DNA from: Argopecten irradians
Lineage: Eukaryota > Mollusca > Bivalvia > Pectinida > Pectinidae
Assembly (NCBI RefSeq): GCF_041381155.1
Contig: NC_091137.1
Coordinates: 17,603,765 to 17,667,764, forward strand
Reading direction: 5' to 3'
DNA: 64,000 nucleotides
Part shown: positions 49,637 through 61,767 of the stretch, one piece after another
Layout: each line of letters opens with the position of its first letter
Position numbering within the stretch: the stretch's first letter is position 1
Notes under the pieces: generated by a model
The model's input: the letters and a program-made list of their open reading frames with translations, nothing else
The model's database searches: none
Told to the model about the DNA's origin: nothing
Position numbers and translations under genes: made by a program

Positions 49637-50518
49637 CCATTCAACAAATTCAATCCTCAACACTGAACGAGCTTCAGCGTTTGCGGCCTGTCATTTATTG
49701 TTCAGACATATTGGGGCGGTAGTGCGTTTGCTCCCCGGTGCAGCCTCTCCCAGCAGTAATGCTAATGCCAAAAGCAATAACATAGAGTAGAATACACCAT
49801 TTATTAGTATTATTAAGATAATAAATAATAAAACTTAGACAATTAATCAGCTATAGAATTGCAGTCAAATTATCAGCACGACCAAGAGCAAAGATGAGCA
49901 AAAGGAAATCATCACCTTAACCTCACATTAACGTCTAAAAATTGCGCCACAAAATCATAAGATTTCCGCATAACTGCGGCATCGTCCAGGTTCTTTAATT
50001 ACACAGAGAAATCCGTATCTTTATGAGTATTTCTTTGAGTTTATGCTAGACAATTATTACATCATATACTTCTGATAGTTTTAAAGCCCGTTCTATTAAT
50101 TGCTTAAATCATGTCTTCTACGAACATCGAAATAGATAATAAATTATACAAGTAGAGGTATTTTCGCCTCTCCCTATAATGTCTGTGGCACCATGATTCC
50201 TATTAAAACAATCTGGCTGCGCTCTTTAAGAGGCTTTGCTTCACAAGTCATTTAATTATTAATGAAAAATATCAACATCAATCATCACTACATTGGATAC
50301 AGCCACTGTAGTAATTACAAAGACTTATAATTATGTGATTGGCTTTAATTTAATAGGCCTAGTTTTTGTATGCAAACCCTTTATAATTGTTTATTCATCA
50401 TTAACCAAATAAATTCGCTGTGTGCACAAACTATAGTAGAAAGTAAACGATAATTTTACAAAACTTTCCTTCTGTTTAACATTTTTTTCGACCAATGCCA
50501 CCCAATGACCCCGAGATT

Positions 50519-50529
50519 GGGGATTCCCC
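50519..50529. promoter_or_regulatory. kappaB-like palindrome GGGGATTCCCC
   Basis: A perfect match to the NF-kappaB consensus, present also in the second copy at 52331-52341, about 490 bases upstream of the 5' UTR exon. Function is unproven; such sites also occur by chance. Confidence 0.25.
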
Positions 50530-51013
50530 CTTTACATTGATGTGCGCAGAGCAGATAGTAAAAAACATTAAGGTAGAAAAGCCTAATTCAAATCCTATAC
50601 GACACATCGTGTAGTCAGTAGAAAACTATTGAATACCGATTAGTCGTGTCTTCTATTAGTGTTGATGATTAAGTCCCCGGACGCGTCTCAAACCTGCAGT
50701 CATCACGCTCCCTGAAATCTGCAGTTGTTCAGTAGAAAGACAGCATTTCGCATTCTTAATCGTAAACTTCATTAGCATATAAAATTCGCGAGAAATCTGA
50801 GTCTGCACATCATAACGGTATTGACCGATCATTTTTTTTTTTCCACGGAAAACTATAGAAGAATAGCATTTAAAAATTTAGCATAATGGGTTGATTAAAC
50901 TTAAAGATGATCTAAACACTCTACAAAACATATCACATTTTTTCAGAAAAATATCGATACATAATTTTTGAATAAATTGTTCTTGTCCCGTTGGAGCCAT
51001 TCCTTGTTTCAAG

Positions 51014-51023
51014 GCGCATGCGC
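51014..51023. promoter_or_regulatory. NRF-1-type palindrome GCGCATGCGC, first copy
   Basis: NRF-1 sites control many nuclear genes for oxidative phosphorylation in animals, and this one sits just before the ATP5MC 5' UTR exon (donor CAG|GTAAGG at 51058). The location suits a core promoter. The downstream exon in this copy looks broken. Confidence 0.5.
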
Positions 51024-51279
51024 AACGACCTGTCGCCGTTCTTTCCGGCAATAAACAGGTAAGGATTTGGGTATGTCAATGAATTTTGTTTAATGCAAAT
51101 CGTGTTTGCACTTGTGACTAGGATTAAACCAAACATCGAAGGTAGCGACTTATGTAGTTTGGTGTAATAAGCGTTTTTTCTAACTATGTACACTCTTATA
51201 TTTTTAGTGCGATGTACGTGATTTATGTAGCTTATGAGAAACTTGTCAGTCTAAGTGACAGTAGACCGGTGTTATGCAG

Positions 51280-51365
51280 AACGGGTTGAAAAGAGAGAAA
51301 CCTAACGCAAGAGAACAAGATGTTTTCCATGTCAAGAATCGCAATCGAACAGCGGAGGGTGCCAG
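51280..51365 (+). pseudogene. Duplicate of ATP5MC first coding exon, not usable as written
   Basis: It follows an acceptor-like TTATGCAG. The 5' UTR part and ATGTTTTCC match the exon at 53021-53101, but the coding part after codon 9 has several extra bases (the region corresponding to TCGCCACACC is longer). The donor reads TGGGAATGTATG instead of G|GTATGT, so it would neither keep frame nor splice as in the second copy. It may be a decayed duplicate or a consensus error of the same locus. Confidence 0.6.
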
Positions 51366-51768
51366 ATGCGTGGGAATGTATGATTTAATAGCATCTCTGT
51401 GCTTTGTGAATATCATATTTTAGCATTGCTTTAATATTTTAAATTTGTTATTTTCTTTAAGTAAATCTAACGTGTGTTACTCTTCTGAAAAGGTCATCTC
51501 TGAAATTTTGCACGAAGTTGTTCGTCGTAGAAATAGTTCATATCGGAATCAATTAAACAATAAAAATCCAAACTACCTATTTCATTAACTTGTATGTTTG
51601 AAATAAGTATAGCAAATTTTAGTTTTGTCAAGCATTTTTTTTTCGCATCAAAGACAATCTGTTGGAAACTATTTGTCTTAAGCCGGGTGCATTCAATGGT
51701 CATGATATGACTTGATTAACTAAATGCAATAATTTTGAACATTACGCTTTCTATTTTGAACACCAACA

Positions 51769-53467
51769 AGGAATAATGACGTAACCTCACATAACGTCAA
51801 AAAATGGCGCCAAAATCATAAGATTCGCATACGCGGCACTCCAGGTCTTAAATGGACACAGAGAAATCCGAATCTTTGAGTATTTCTTTGAGTTTATGCT
51901 AGACAATTATTACATCATATACTTTGATAGTTTAAAGCCCGTCCTTTTATTTCTAAATCATGTCTTCTACGTACATGAAATAGAAAATAAAATATACAAG
52001 TAGAGTTTCGCTCTTCCTATATGCTGTGCATGATTCATATTAAAACATCTGGCTGCGCTCTTTAAGGGCTTGCCTTCAGTCATATAATTATTATTGAAAT
52101 ATCAACATCAATCATTACACCTTGAGTACAGCCACTGTAGTATTACAAAGACTTATAATTTCTGATTGCTTTAATTTATAGCCTATTTATTTTATGGCAA
52201 ACCTTTATTTGTATATTCATCATTAACCAAATAAATTCTCTGTGTGCACAAACTATAGAGAAGTACACATAATTTTGCAAACCATCCTTCTGTTTACATT
52301 TTTCTACAATGCACCCAATGACCCGAGATTGGGGATTCCCCTTTACTTTGAAGTGCGCGAGCAGATAGTAAACAACTTTAGGTAGAAAAGCCTAATTCAA
52401 ATCCTATCGACACGATCGTGTAGTCAGTAGAAAGACTATACCGATATGTGTGTCTTCTATATGTTGTATTAAGTCCCCGAGCGTCTCAAACTGCAGTCCA
52501 CATCCCTGAAATCTGCAGTTGTTCAGTAGAAAGACAGCCATTTGCATTCTTAATCGTAAACTTCATTAGCATAAAAATTCCGCGAAATCTGAGTATGACA
52601 TCATACGGAATTGACCGATCATTTTTTCCGGAAAAAAATAATAAAATAGCATTAAAAATACATAATGGTTGATAAACTTAAAAGATATCTAAACATTCTT
52701 ACAAAACATATCACATTATTTCAAAATATATCGATACATAATTTTGAAAAATTGTTCTTCCCGTTGAGCACTTCCTTTTTCATGGCGCATGCGCACGACT
52801 GTCCTCTAGCCGGCATAAACGGTAAGGGTTTGGTGACATTGAATTTTGTTAATGCAATCCGTTGCACTTTGACAGCTTAAACCAAACATCGAAGGTAGCG
52901 ACTATGTAGTTGGGTGTAATAAGCGTTTTTCTAACTATGTAATTTTATATTTTTTGTGCGATGACGTATTTATAGCTTATGAGAACTTGTATCTAATGAC
53001 AGTTGACCGGTGTTTTGCAGAACGGGGTTGAAAAGAACTAACCGCAAGAGAACAAGATGTTTTCCTGCTCAAGAATCGCCACACCAGCTGCCAGATGCGT
53101 GGTATGTATGATTATATATCTTGTGCTTTGTGAATATCATATTTTAGCATTGCATTATATCTTAAAATTGTTATTTTTTTAGTAATCAAGTCCGTACTCG
53201 TCTGAAGGTCATCTCTGAAATTTTGACGAAGTTTCTTCGTAGAAATGGTCATATCGAATAATTAATGCATAAAAATCCAAACTACTATGTCATTAACTTG
53301 TTGTTTGAAATAAGTAATAGCGAATTTTAGTTTTTCAAGCATTTTTTCGCATCAAAACAACCTGTTGGAAACTTTTGTCTAAGCCGGGTGCATTCAATGT
53401 CAATATATGACCTTTGAACTAAATGCAATAATTTGAACATTACGTTTCTATTTTGACACCAACAAGA
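51769..53467 (+). repeat. Second copy of the duplicated ATP5MC 5' region
   Basis: Same content and order as 49905-51768 but about 165 bases shorter, through many one- to few-base gaps. This copy directly precedes the rest of the gene, and its first coding exon splices in frame to exon 2. Confidence 0.85.
52785..52794. promoter_or_regulatory. NRF-1-type palindrome GCGCATGCGC, ATP5MC promoter
   Basis: It lies about 27 bases before the end of a short 5' UTR exon (donor ACG|GTAAGG at 52821/52822). Its position and the known NRF-1 control of respiratory genes make it a likely core promoter element of ATP5MC. Confidence 0.55.
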
Positions 53468-56400
53468 GTAATTAAGTGTTTCTTAAGTATCTATCTACAG
53501 TTTTGAGCCAAAAAGAAGCCCTAGTTTTTGCTTGGTGATTATTTCCTGTTCGGCATCAACTTGCCACTACTCCCTACGCGTATTGCTAATGGGGTATGAT
53601 TTCTATGAATTGAATCTAATATAGGGTTTTGTGTAATTGACAAATTCATTTACGTAATACGGTCAAATATTATTTGCTACATGACAAATTGTCAGTCTGT
53701 TAATTATCTTGTATATTAAATCGGATCTGTGATGGCTGGTTTCTGGGCTCACACTAACTTTCCAGTTTGCTGATCAAAAGTTGCGAAAGTTGTTTTTTTC
53801 TCTTTAGCAAATAAGAATTTCATTTAGCAAATTGTGAAAAACATTCAATTACTAAGGTGCATCAAATAATGTTTTTTATGCATCAAGTGAAAAGTACACA
53901 CATACAAAAGATCCTGATCATTCATTAAACCATACTCCGTCGTGCGTATCGTTACTTAACATCTCTTCAACATAAAAATGTATATGGTACAGTAACTGAA
54001 TAATTTATTAAATGCTTTAGACTTGCTATGAAAGTAATGTGACTGAAAAAACTATGTTTGAAGCTTGTGTCCGTGCGATTGGATATCGGGTATGTGAAGA
54101 AAAACTTCAGATCGATTCTTTATTAAAGAAAATGCGAATAGGTAGCGTGAGCCCAGGGTTCAAAATCCTGTTGACAGGCACTATCTGACACTTTTGTTAT
54201 ATGTAAGCCATGAAGCTCACTATTGGTGATGCCGATTTACTTTTGTTGCATACCAGGTACACAGGTTGGTAAAATTGCAGAAAGAAATTGCTATGCAAAC
54301 TTGAACCGAGGCACTCTACCTAATCACCTGGGGGACTTTTGGGTTTTTTTTTTTTTTTTTTTTTTACAAAGTCTTTATCATCTTTTGGCTTATCATTAGG
54401 TTTATGAAGTCACGAAGGTTACACTTCTTATTTGTGAAAAGAAGAGAACAGACTCATATATCTTTCTGGTGCTTCCAATCCAGGGGTGGATATATTATAT
54501 CAGTGTTTTTCCTGGGCATTTTTGGAAATTTTCACCTGGTAAAAATTGGGGAATTTTGTGCTATAAAAGTATGAAATGAAAAATTTTGACAGTGTTCATG
54601 GAAATTTTGGAAAAGGTAGAAATAAACAATTATCCTTCTCTATAAGAATCAAGTGTAATATTGTATACTAAAATACAACGTTCAGACTTGGGATTTTGGG
54701 ATTTTTTTGTTTCGTCACACAAAATGGGCATCAACTCACTGATTTGGGATATTTAGACATAGATTTGGGAAAAAATAACAAGAAATACAATTGGGAGTAC
54801 ATATATATGTAACCTCGATAATAGTAACCCCTGGAGTATCGAGCAGGAGTACACATCTCTCCTTAGCAGACCAAGGGTACTATTTTGTTACCCTTGGCAA
54901 CCCTGTCAGATTCTGTTGTGGAGACTGTCGATACAATGTAGGGGGTCCCGGCGGGCGGAACAATTTCAAATTGTAGATGCAATTTCCTGCATTCTAGTGA
55001 ATTTTGATAGCAAATTTGCAGGTCTCAAAGCATACAATTTTTCCTTCAACTAAACATGCACATTTGTCTGAAATATAACAGCCCACCAGGCTACTGTTAG
55101 TTACAACCCCTGTCGAGGATGGCGTTTTACATGCATAAAGGTACCTTTGTGACATTGTTCCTACCTATGAAAATTGGTGAATTGAGTTGCTGAGGTATTT
55201 ATATAGATTACATCTTTTAAACTGAACTTCCCTTTCCAGGTTGCAAACAGCAGCCGTGCATGGGCTAGACCAATGAGCAGTGTAGTATCACAGAAACAAG
55301 AGGTAATTTCATGATTACTGAAATGAATGCTTCTATTAACATTTTTTGAACATCATTTTCCAAAATTTAGTTGGATGATTGAACAATAATGTTGCAAAAT
55401 CACATATATCCCATCTTTAAGACCAATATTTATAAAATGATTTAGTATTCCAGAAAATATTTCAACATTAGTATTCTATTTTGGCTGTTCTGCATCAGAT
55501 AAAAAATATTATTAAGGCAAACTTGTAAAATGTGAGCTGTATAGTACATGTATATATCATAAAATAAATGGTTGTTATTTTCTAGGCTTCACAACAGCGG
55601 CCAGCAGGTAACATAGCTGCATGGAATGGTCTCAATGGTGTAAACTGGACTCCATCCAACCCTAGTGTATTAAATCAGGTAAACTGGATGCCATGTCGAT
55701 TTTAAGTTTTGGTTTCTTACTGTGTTGTATAATTGACGAAGAATTAGAATCAGTTGTAATTTGATGCCGTATTACAGAGCTTTTTCTCACTACTTTGGGA
55801 ATGGCCCCTGTGGCTTTGAATTTGGGAAAATGTGCAACAAAAACAACATTTGCGAAAAATGATAAAATATTTTTTTAAAATGGCTTTTCTGGTCATTTTG
55901 TCCGTAATGGGAGTCTTGTGCAGTAAATAATTGTAGAAAGAATTTACCAACTTTTTGTACCACATTTTGGGTAAATTATCACAGTATTTAGTAGGTGTAT
56001 AAATGATTCAATCAGAATATACTTAATCATTTTATAGAGAATTTTCTTACAATAATCATAATGATGAAAATTTTGTCCAGACATCAAAAAAAGTTAATGT
56101 TCAGGTATTCTTTTGCTGATATTGTGGTTCCCGTGATAATCACTAACCTGTCACTATACACAGGTTTTGAAATATTATATGACAAATAAATGAATAAATA
56201 ATGAAATCTACATTTACCAAACATTTTATTCGGTTTATCATCTGTGTTAATTTATTTCTGGCAATTTGTATTCTGACTCTGAGTTATGAAAAGGCGTCCA
56301 TCAAGGTGACATAAATGCTTAACACTGCCTTTTGATTGAAATGCTCTGACTTGAATGCTTTAGAATACATTTTGTTTGGAATTTCCTATTTCTATAGCGA

Positions 56401-57393
56401 AAACAGTAGGTTAAGTTGTCAAGCCGATACAGCTATGTACAGCATGCTTGCGTATTGGTATATTAATATGTTGATTCAGCCCTAAATCTAACAGAAAGAA
56501 AATTCTGTAATACTATTCAGCAACAGATATCAACCTATTTTATCTGTCTGTAAATGTCTGTTGATTGCTTCATTTACTACAGTGTTTGCTTGAGGCAAAA
56601 ATCTTGATTGTTTTGCTTTTATAATGCAGATCCGATCACTCCAAACTAGTGCTACAAGAAAAGATATTGATACCGCTGCCAAATATATCGGAGCTGGAGC
56701 AGCTACAGCCGGATGTGCTGGATCAGGTGGGTTTCATCAGACAGGGTATCTCTTCATGTTGCTACCAGTTTACTCTCAATATTTGTCCTCCTGCCTGTTG
56801 CTGGTTGGAAAAGTGTGTAACTGTGTTTGGTACCAGTTATCATTAATTTGGTCCTATACCAGGATCTATAACAGACTGTCTAAATCAAATCTAAACCAAA
56901 AAAAAATGAATGTTTGAAGCTAAATATTGTACATTAATGCAAGTGCACACTGTAAATTGAAAACCACACACCAGTACATGTATTTCTAGAGTACACTGAA
57001 AACTAGAGTATTAGGCTATTAGCGGCATGGCAAATTTGCAGATAAAAAGTCGGTTTATAATCAATATACTGGTTTACATTTCTTTGCAAATTCATTTATG
57101 TCTGGCTTTTGTAAAGGTTAGTCCATATTTGGTCCTAAATTGTTATTGATGGCACTTATTGGATATGGGGTAAATTTTACAACACAACATTTACACGTTC
57201 CATCAAATTCCTTTATTTTTGTTCTCCAGGAGCTGGTATTGGAACAGTGTTCGGAAGTTTAATCATTGGATTCGCCAGAAACCCATCACTGAAGGGCGAT
57301 CTCTTCACCTATGCCCTGCTGGGATTCGCTTTGTCTGAAGCTATGGGTCTCTTCTGCTTGATGATGGGTTTCCTACTTCTGTTTGCATTTTAA
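53057..57393 (+). CDS. ATP5MC: Mitochondrial ATP synthase F0 subunit c (lipid-binding protein) precursor
   Basis: Exons: 53057-53101, 55240-55302, 55586-55678, 56630-56726 and 57230-57393, all GT-AG; the first three introns are phase 0, the last phase 1. They join to 153 residues. Residues 1-78 form a variable, Ser/Arg-containing mitochondrial presequence ([14 protein letters not shown]...). The mature 75-residue subunit begins [17 protein letters not shown] and makes two membrane helices around the loop [11 protein letters not shown]. Lys43 (trimethylated in animals) and the proton-carrying Glu58 in ALSEAMGLF are in place. The protein forms the c-ring that rotates in the inner membrane as protons pass. 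The exon with the start codon begins at 53021 after TGTTTTGCAG; a separate 5' UTR exon ends at 52821. Upstream, promoter and first exons are duplicated. Confidence 0.97.
53468..55239 (+). other. Main part of ATP5MC intron 1
   Basis: Intronic. A pure T run lies at about 54345-54366. A patch with GATAGTAACCC-type words at 54800-54850 recurs loosely at 63250-63285, suggesting a dispersed repeat. No other feature was recognised. Confidence 0.45.
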
Positions 57394-58474
57394 GGTGTGG
57401 AGAAAAACTGACAGAGTGTTTGTTTGTAGACTGATGTAAATGTACTACCAGATCAACAAGTGTGATTGTGAGTCATCTTCAGGGCCTGTATGTAAAAAGC
57501 TCACATCAATCAAGACCAAACCACATAGTGGTACAATGGAGTTCTTTTATATATAAATTAATTTTAAAAAAAGTGTACAGACAGTCAACAAAATAACGAA
57601 GAACTGTAAAATTGACTTTCTGGATGAGCTGTTGTGTCCTCGATTGAAGTTGTACAGAAGATAATATTAAATGCAGACTGTGTTTTTATATGCAGTTTAA
57701 ATAAATATTATCTAGTATAGGCAGGTCTGGATTTAGCTGTTATTTTTGTGTCGAGAGGAAGTGGGTATAACATTTAATCCATAGTATATAGTGCTAAAAT
57801 TGTTTTGACCAGATTCATATAAAAATGTTAAAACAAGTCTTTTCTTGTTTTCTTTTGAAATTGTTGGGAGGATGACTTTAAGTTATATATTTAAAAAATT
57901 GATAAACTTTGGGAATGCACATTTCTTTTTGTTTTGGTTGTTTTTCCCCCTGATTCAGAAGACTTCAAAATGTTGCCATCAAACAGTATTCCGTCACAAT
58001 CTTCAAGTAGTAATGAAGTTTACTAAGTGCTGTAGGACAGAATAAGAGTGTTGTCTAAAGATCGGTTGATTGTACAAAACATGCTATAAACAGCTGCTCT
58101 TTCTTTTTAAAAAGCCCACTACCTTTGTCAACGGGATTGATAATTTTGTAATATTGCAAAAGTTATAAGCTCACCTTTAATACACTTATTTGTCATCACC
58201 TACTGAACAGTTTAGTTAAAATAAGTTAATTAAAAGCCACACTATACGTAAAATCAACAAAAAGTCTAGTTAGATTTGGCCTTGTAATTGATATTGTTTG
58301 AATTTGTAGATGTAGTTGAAATTAAGTTATTTCAAGGAATATTTATAATGATTGTGGTACAGCAGTTGTTGAGAATATAGCCCGTTTTGTCTCCTTGTAA
58401 AAATAATGACAGTTGCGTGTCACACACTTCAATGGGCAAGCCAGTTGTCCCGCCCCCTACATATAGATGATTTA
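57394..58474 (+). other. ATP5MC 3' UTR and downstream DNA
   Basis: AATAAA at 57700-57705, about 310 bases after the stop codon, is a good candidate poly(A) signal. Beyond it the sequence is AT-rich with no recognised gene. Confidence 0.5.
57700..57705 (+). promoter_or_regulatory. Candidate poly(A) signal of ATP5MC
   Basis: Canonical AATAAA within a sensible distance of the stop codon at 57391-57393. Confidence 0.5.
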
Positions 58475-58835
58475 AAGATGCTCCACCGTCAACAGAGCAT
58501 AAATGATATTCATCATTTGAACAATAATCGGTGTTTAATCGTGTATATTTATGTCTAATTAACACAGAAAATAATATTATATAATTTATTTTGCCTTTGG
58601 TGCATGAGCAATCAGTACTTCATCCCATATAGGATATATTGGTACCAAGGAATTTTTTCAGGATGCAATTAATTATTTTTCATATTTTTAACTTTAAGTA
58701 AAATTAGAAGCTCAAACTGTTCAATGGTGGTAATGGTGTAAAGTAAGTAACTTTTGAAACTTATGAAAAATACTTAATTGTCTGCTTCTAGTTTTGATAG
58801 TAAAGAAATACCATTTGTCAGCGATGGAGCATCTT
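58475..58835 (+). mobile_element. TA-flanked MITE, copy A
   Basis: The ends AAGATGCTCCACCG and its near complement CGATGGAGCATCTT are flanked by TA on both sides, as expected for a Tc1/mariner-type target. It is 361 bases long, has no coding capacity, and is homologous along its whole length to the copy at 63415-63797. Confidence 0.85.
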
Positions 58836-59936
58836 TAAGGCTTTTAAGCATTTAGCAGAAACTACCATTTTTGTTCTGCCTTTGATGTCAGGAAGTGTTG
58901 CTTTTCCTCCAGTGTTGTCAATATTTCCATTTCAAGCGACTTAATTTACTTTTTCAGTTGTTTACATGTTTTACATGTTATTGCATATAATTTTCTCCAA
59001 AACCATAAATTTCAGCCTTTTTCAGATTTTTCCATTTTCGTCTCTGTTTAAGCTTGTCTCAAGTTGACTTATCCCGTTAGGGCTCATGTCCTGGTGACCT
59101 TTGGAAATGGCCAATCAAATTGCTGCCTGCAAAATTTTGACCGTGAATTTAAGAGGACAATATAGTTTGAAAAAACTCGGAATTATTTTCGTGTAGTCTG
59201 TACGTAGTCATCTTGCCTGAAGAGCACAACAAAGCTAATTGTGTATGTATACTGGGACGAAATATCGTTTTCAATTCATGGCTAACCATGGGTCATGCTG
59301 AGGTGATCTGAACGAGGAGTTTTTATAACCACACTCACTCACACAAGTACCTGGCACAAAATTTTTAACAATAGTATATTATAAAATACTATAATTATGT
59401 ATGTTGTTTAAAATCTTGTGCCAGGTCCCTGTGTTCCCCCACCCCCATAACAAAGTTAAGGGGGGAGTAACTGGAAACGGATTGTAATTGTCTGTCTATG
59501 TAGAACTAATGGACTGATTTCAATGAAACATGGAAGAATTGTTTTGGACCCTGTGTAGATATGCATGCAGGTTTTCGTTTTTAAAAATTTTTGGTTGCCA
59601 TGGCAACTATGTCACTATACACAGGTTTCAAAATTTGTTCGAACAACTTCTTCTAAACTACTGGATTGATTTTAATGAAACTTTGCAGTTTGGGACCATG
59701 TGTAGACATGCATGCAGGTGGGTGGTTTTTTTTTTTTTTTCGTGGAAAATTTGTCCCAACAACTTTACCTTAACAACTCTATCAATTTCAATGAACAGTA
59801 TTGTTAAAGATTATTCGGGGATGGGCATGCAGGTTTTCGTTACTCACAATTTTAGTTGCCATGGTAACCAGGTCAATTTCCTGTGACCATGATTTTTATT
59901 TTCAAGAACAATTCAGACACCTCTAATAAGACGAAG
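58836..59936. other. Intergenic DNA with a diverged three-unit repeat
   Basis: The only structure is at about 59500-59880: three diverged units of 110-150 bases, each with a GGAYTGATTTYAATGAAAC-like start and GCATGCAGG in the middle; two of them have a GGTTGCCATGGYAAC-like end. It resembles the core of another tandem-core element, but no ACAAGAG or CTAAAAA ends were found. Confidence 0.5.
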
Positions 59937-60157
59937 CTTTGAGTTTTATTAGTTTAATGTCCTATTACAACAGCCAGGGTCATGTAAGGACGTACCAGGT
60001 TTGTTGGTGGGGGAAAGCCGGAGTACCCGGAGAAAAACCACTGACCAGCGGTCAGTACCTGGCAACTGCTCCACATTGGATTCAAACTCGCGACCAAGAG
60101 GTGGAGGGCTTGTGGTAATATGTCGAGACATCTTAACCACTCGGCCACCTCGGGGCC
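59937..60157 (-). mobile_element. tRNA-derived SINE, V-SINE/RUDI-like
   Basis: Read on the minus strand it begins with a tRNA-like head: GGTGGCCGAGTGGTTAAG (A box, 60132-60149) and GGTCGCGAGTTTGAATCC (B box, about 60078-60095), as in tRNA-Ser/Leu types. Then comes a conserved-looking middle with TTTTTCTCCGGGTACTCCGG, and a 3' part near TTTAATGTCCTATTACAAC. The middle resembles the V domain shared by V-SINEs, of which RUDI is a widespread molluscan member; that assignment is from memory and not tested. No clean target-site duplication was seen. Confidence 0.7.
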
Positions 60158-60503
60158 AAAGAGGAAATGGGGGCGGAGGGTTATTAGTCAGCCGTCAGCT
60201 TACAGTTCTAGTTAGATCTTGTATTTGAGCGTAACGTAGAGTATCTTTATGGAGCAGAATTACAAGTCAAATTTTAATTAGATTGTGATGCAGCATCAAC
60301 TTTTATTTTTTGACTAATTAAAATGAAACCAGAAATTGAGCCTTTAACATACTGGAATGAAGGGCTACTGAGTTTGTTCAAATGAATGACCCTGACCTTC
60401 AAGGTCCCAGGTTCTATAAATAACCAAGGTCACGGGTTCTATGAATAACCAAAGAAGCATAGACATCTAATATTTAGACCTGAAACATGTTGGGATGAAG
60501 GCC
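60158..60503. other. Intergenic, repeat-like
   Basis: Contains loosely repeated phrases such as GGTCCCAGGTTCTATAAATA and GGTCACGGGTTCTATGAATA (about 60400 and 60430), typical of degraded tandem-core repeats. No gene seen. Confidence 0.4.
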
Positions 60504-61767
60504 TACCAAATGAATGACCTTTATCTTCATTACAGGTCCACCAAGTTTGTTCAAACAAATTACCTTGGCCTTTATTCAAATTATCTTATGCGAAAATCAT
60601 GTCATTAACTAAGACGCCTAGATGACTTTTGCCAATAATCAAAATGCCAGGAAGCTTGATATTGAAGGACTACCCATGAGAGGTTTTTGTAAGATTGTAA
60701 CCTATATCTAAGACGAATGAAGGTCAAGCTTATCCATAACCAAACCTCAATTTGTCAAGGCCTTAAATAAAGTTTTTCGACCTCTTGCTCACTGGGAGGA
60801 AGTACGTGTATACTTCAGCTTATTTGACCCCTACCACCGTACGTGATTGAATGTCGAGACCATTCAAGCATGCTATATGCCAAATATGGAGGCAAAAAAT
60901 GAAAGATTTCAGCCAGACAGATATCTAAATCTCTGTTTCAGCATACCGGGTGTTTGACCCCTGTGATAATGAATGAAACAGGGGCGTAGGAAGCGAGGGC
61001 GAGGGGGGTTAGAACATTTCAGTCGGCGAAAAATGGAGGGGGGGGGGGGGGCAAACTTGATTTCATTTACAATAATGATTTTTTAATATAGATAATTTTC
61101 AATCTGCAATATGAATTAGTCCGTTTTCAGTGTTATTTTTTCTTCTCAAAATTACTAGCCTACTTTAAGAACGTTTTAAAATCATAAAAATACATCGTAA
61201 AACTCATCTCTGTCATTCTAAATCGGGAGTTTTTCTAGGGGGGACCCTCCCCCTGACCCCCCAAACAACGATATTTTCTCGCCCCTTCGGCGCTCGGGCT
61301 CCACTTCGCGTGCACATTAAATTGCTGCTAGCGACGCCACTGGATTGTAGCATATTTAACCTCTGTGACATTGAATGAAGGTCAATGTCATTCGTATAAA
61401 CATATTGTGTTGGCTTTTATTCAGTATTGTTTAGACTCAATATCGAGTCTCAGCTTCATAGTTCTTGTAAGTTGTTTCACTGACGCCTGGCCACAGGCTT
61501 TTGACTATATGGATATACGGACACCTTTATATAGATATATATATATGTGTGTGTAATATTGGACCACGGTATGAAATATGTGTCTAGTCATGGCATGGTT
61601 TATGACTTCCAAGTTCTTAACAAAACAAGAATTCCACGGAAGTGGATGTGTCGCCTGCACAGCATCACAAAAAATAGTTATTTACAATTGAAAATATTAT
61701 TAATAATTTAGGTGAAGTAATCAAGTCCCATAACTCTTGCAAATATTGATGGATTTTGTTAACCCAC
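60504..61767. repeat. Tandem duplication, first copy (~1.26 kb)
   Basis: It begins ACCAAATGAATGACCTTTAT and ends GGATTTTGTTAACCC; the next 1.3 kb repeats it in the same order. It contains diverged repeat DNA and the TIR element at 60979-61342. Short open frames are chance products. Confidence 0.85.
60979..61342. mobile_element. Possible TIR DNA element with CAGGGGCGTAG / GACGCCACTG ends
   Basis: The left end CAGGGGCGTAGGAAGC and right end GCTAGCGACGCCACTG are about 70% inverted complements. The flanking octamers GAATGAAA and GATTGTAG match at 5 of 8 positions, compatible with an old 8-bp duplication of hAT type. A G-run follows the left end and CCCC runs precede the right end. No coding region. 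A copy exists in the second tandem repeat, with its left end scrambled. Confidence 0.45.

Larger units (their letters stand above)
49905..51768 (+). repeat. First copy of the duplicated ATP5MC 5' region
   Basis: This is homologous end to end with 51769-53467. Landmarks shared in order are the start near AACCTCACATAACGTC, the block GAGTATTTCTTTGAGTTTA, GGGGATTCCCC, GCGCATGCGC, a 5' UTR exon, the first coding exon, and the end near ACCAACAAG. The copies differ mainly by small indels, the second copy usually lacking bases. See the duplicated exon entry and the findings for the assembly caveat. Confidence 0.85.

Noticed and set aside
54780-55130. Possible inverted-repeat element in ATP5MC intron 1
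   Set aside because: Only short words match between the two sides and no terminal repeats or target duplication could be defined.
60078-60149. Functional tRNA gene on the minus strand
   Set aside because: The A and B box-like words are imperfect and embedded in a longer SINE with a conserved middle and tail; no proper acceptor stem was seen.
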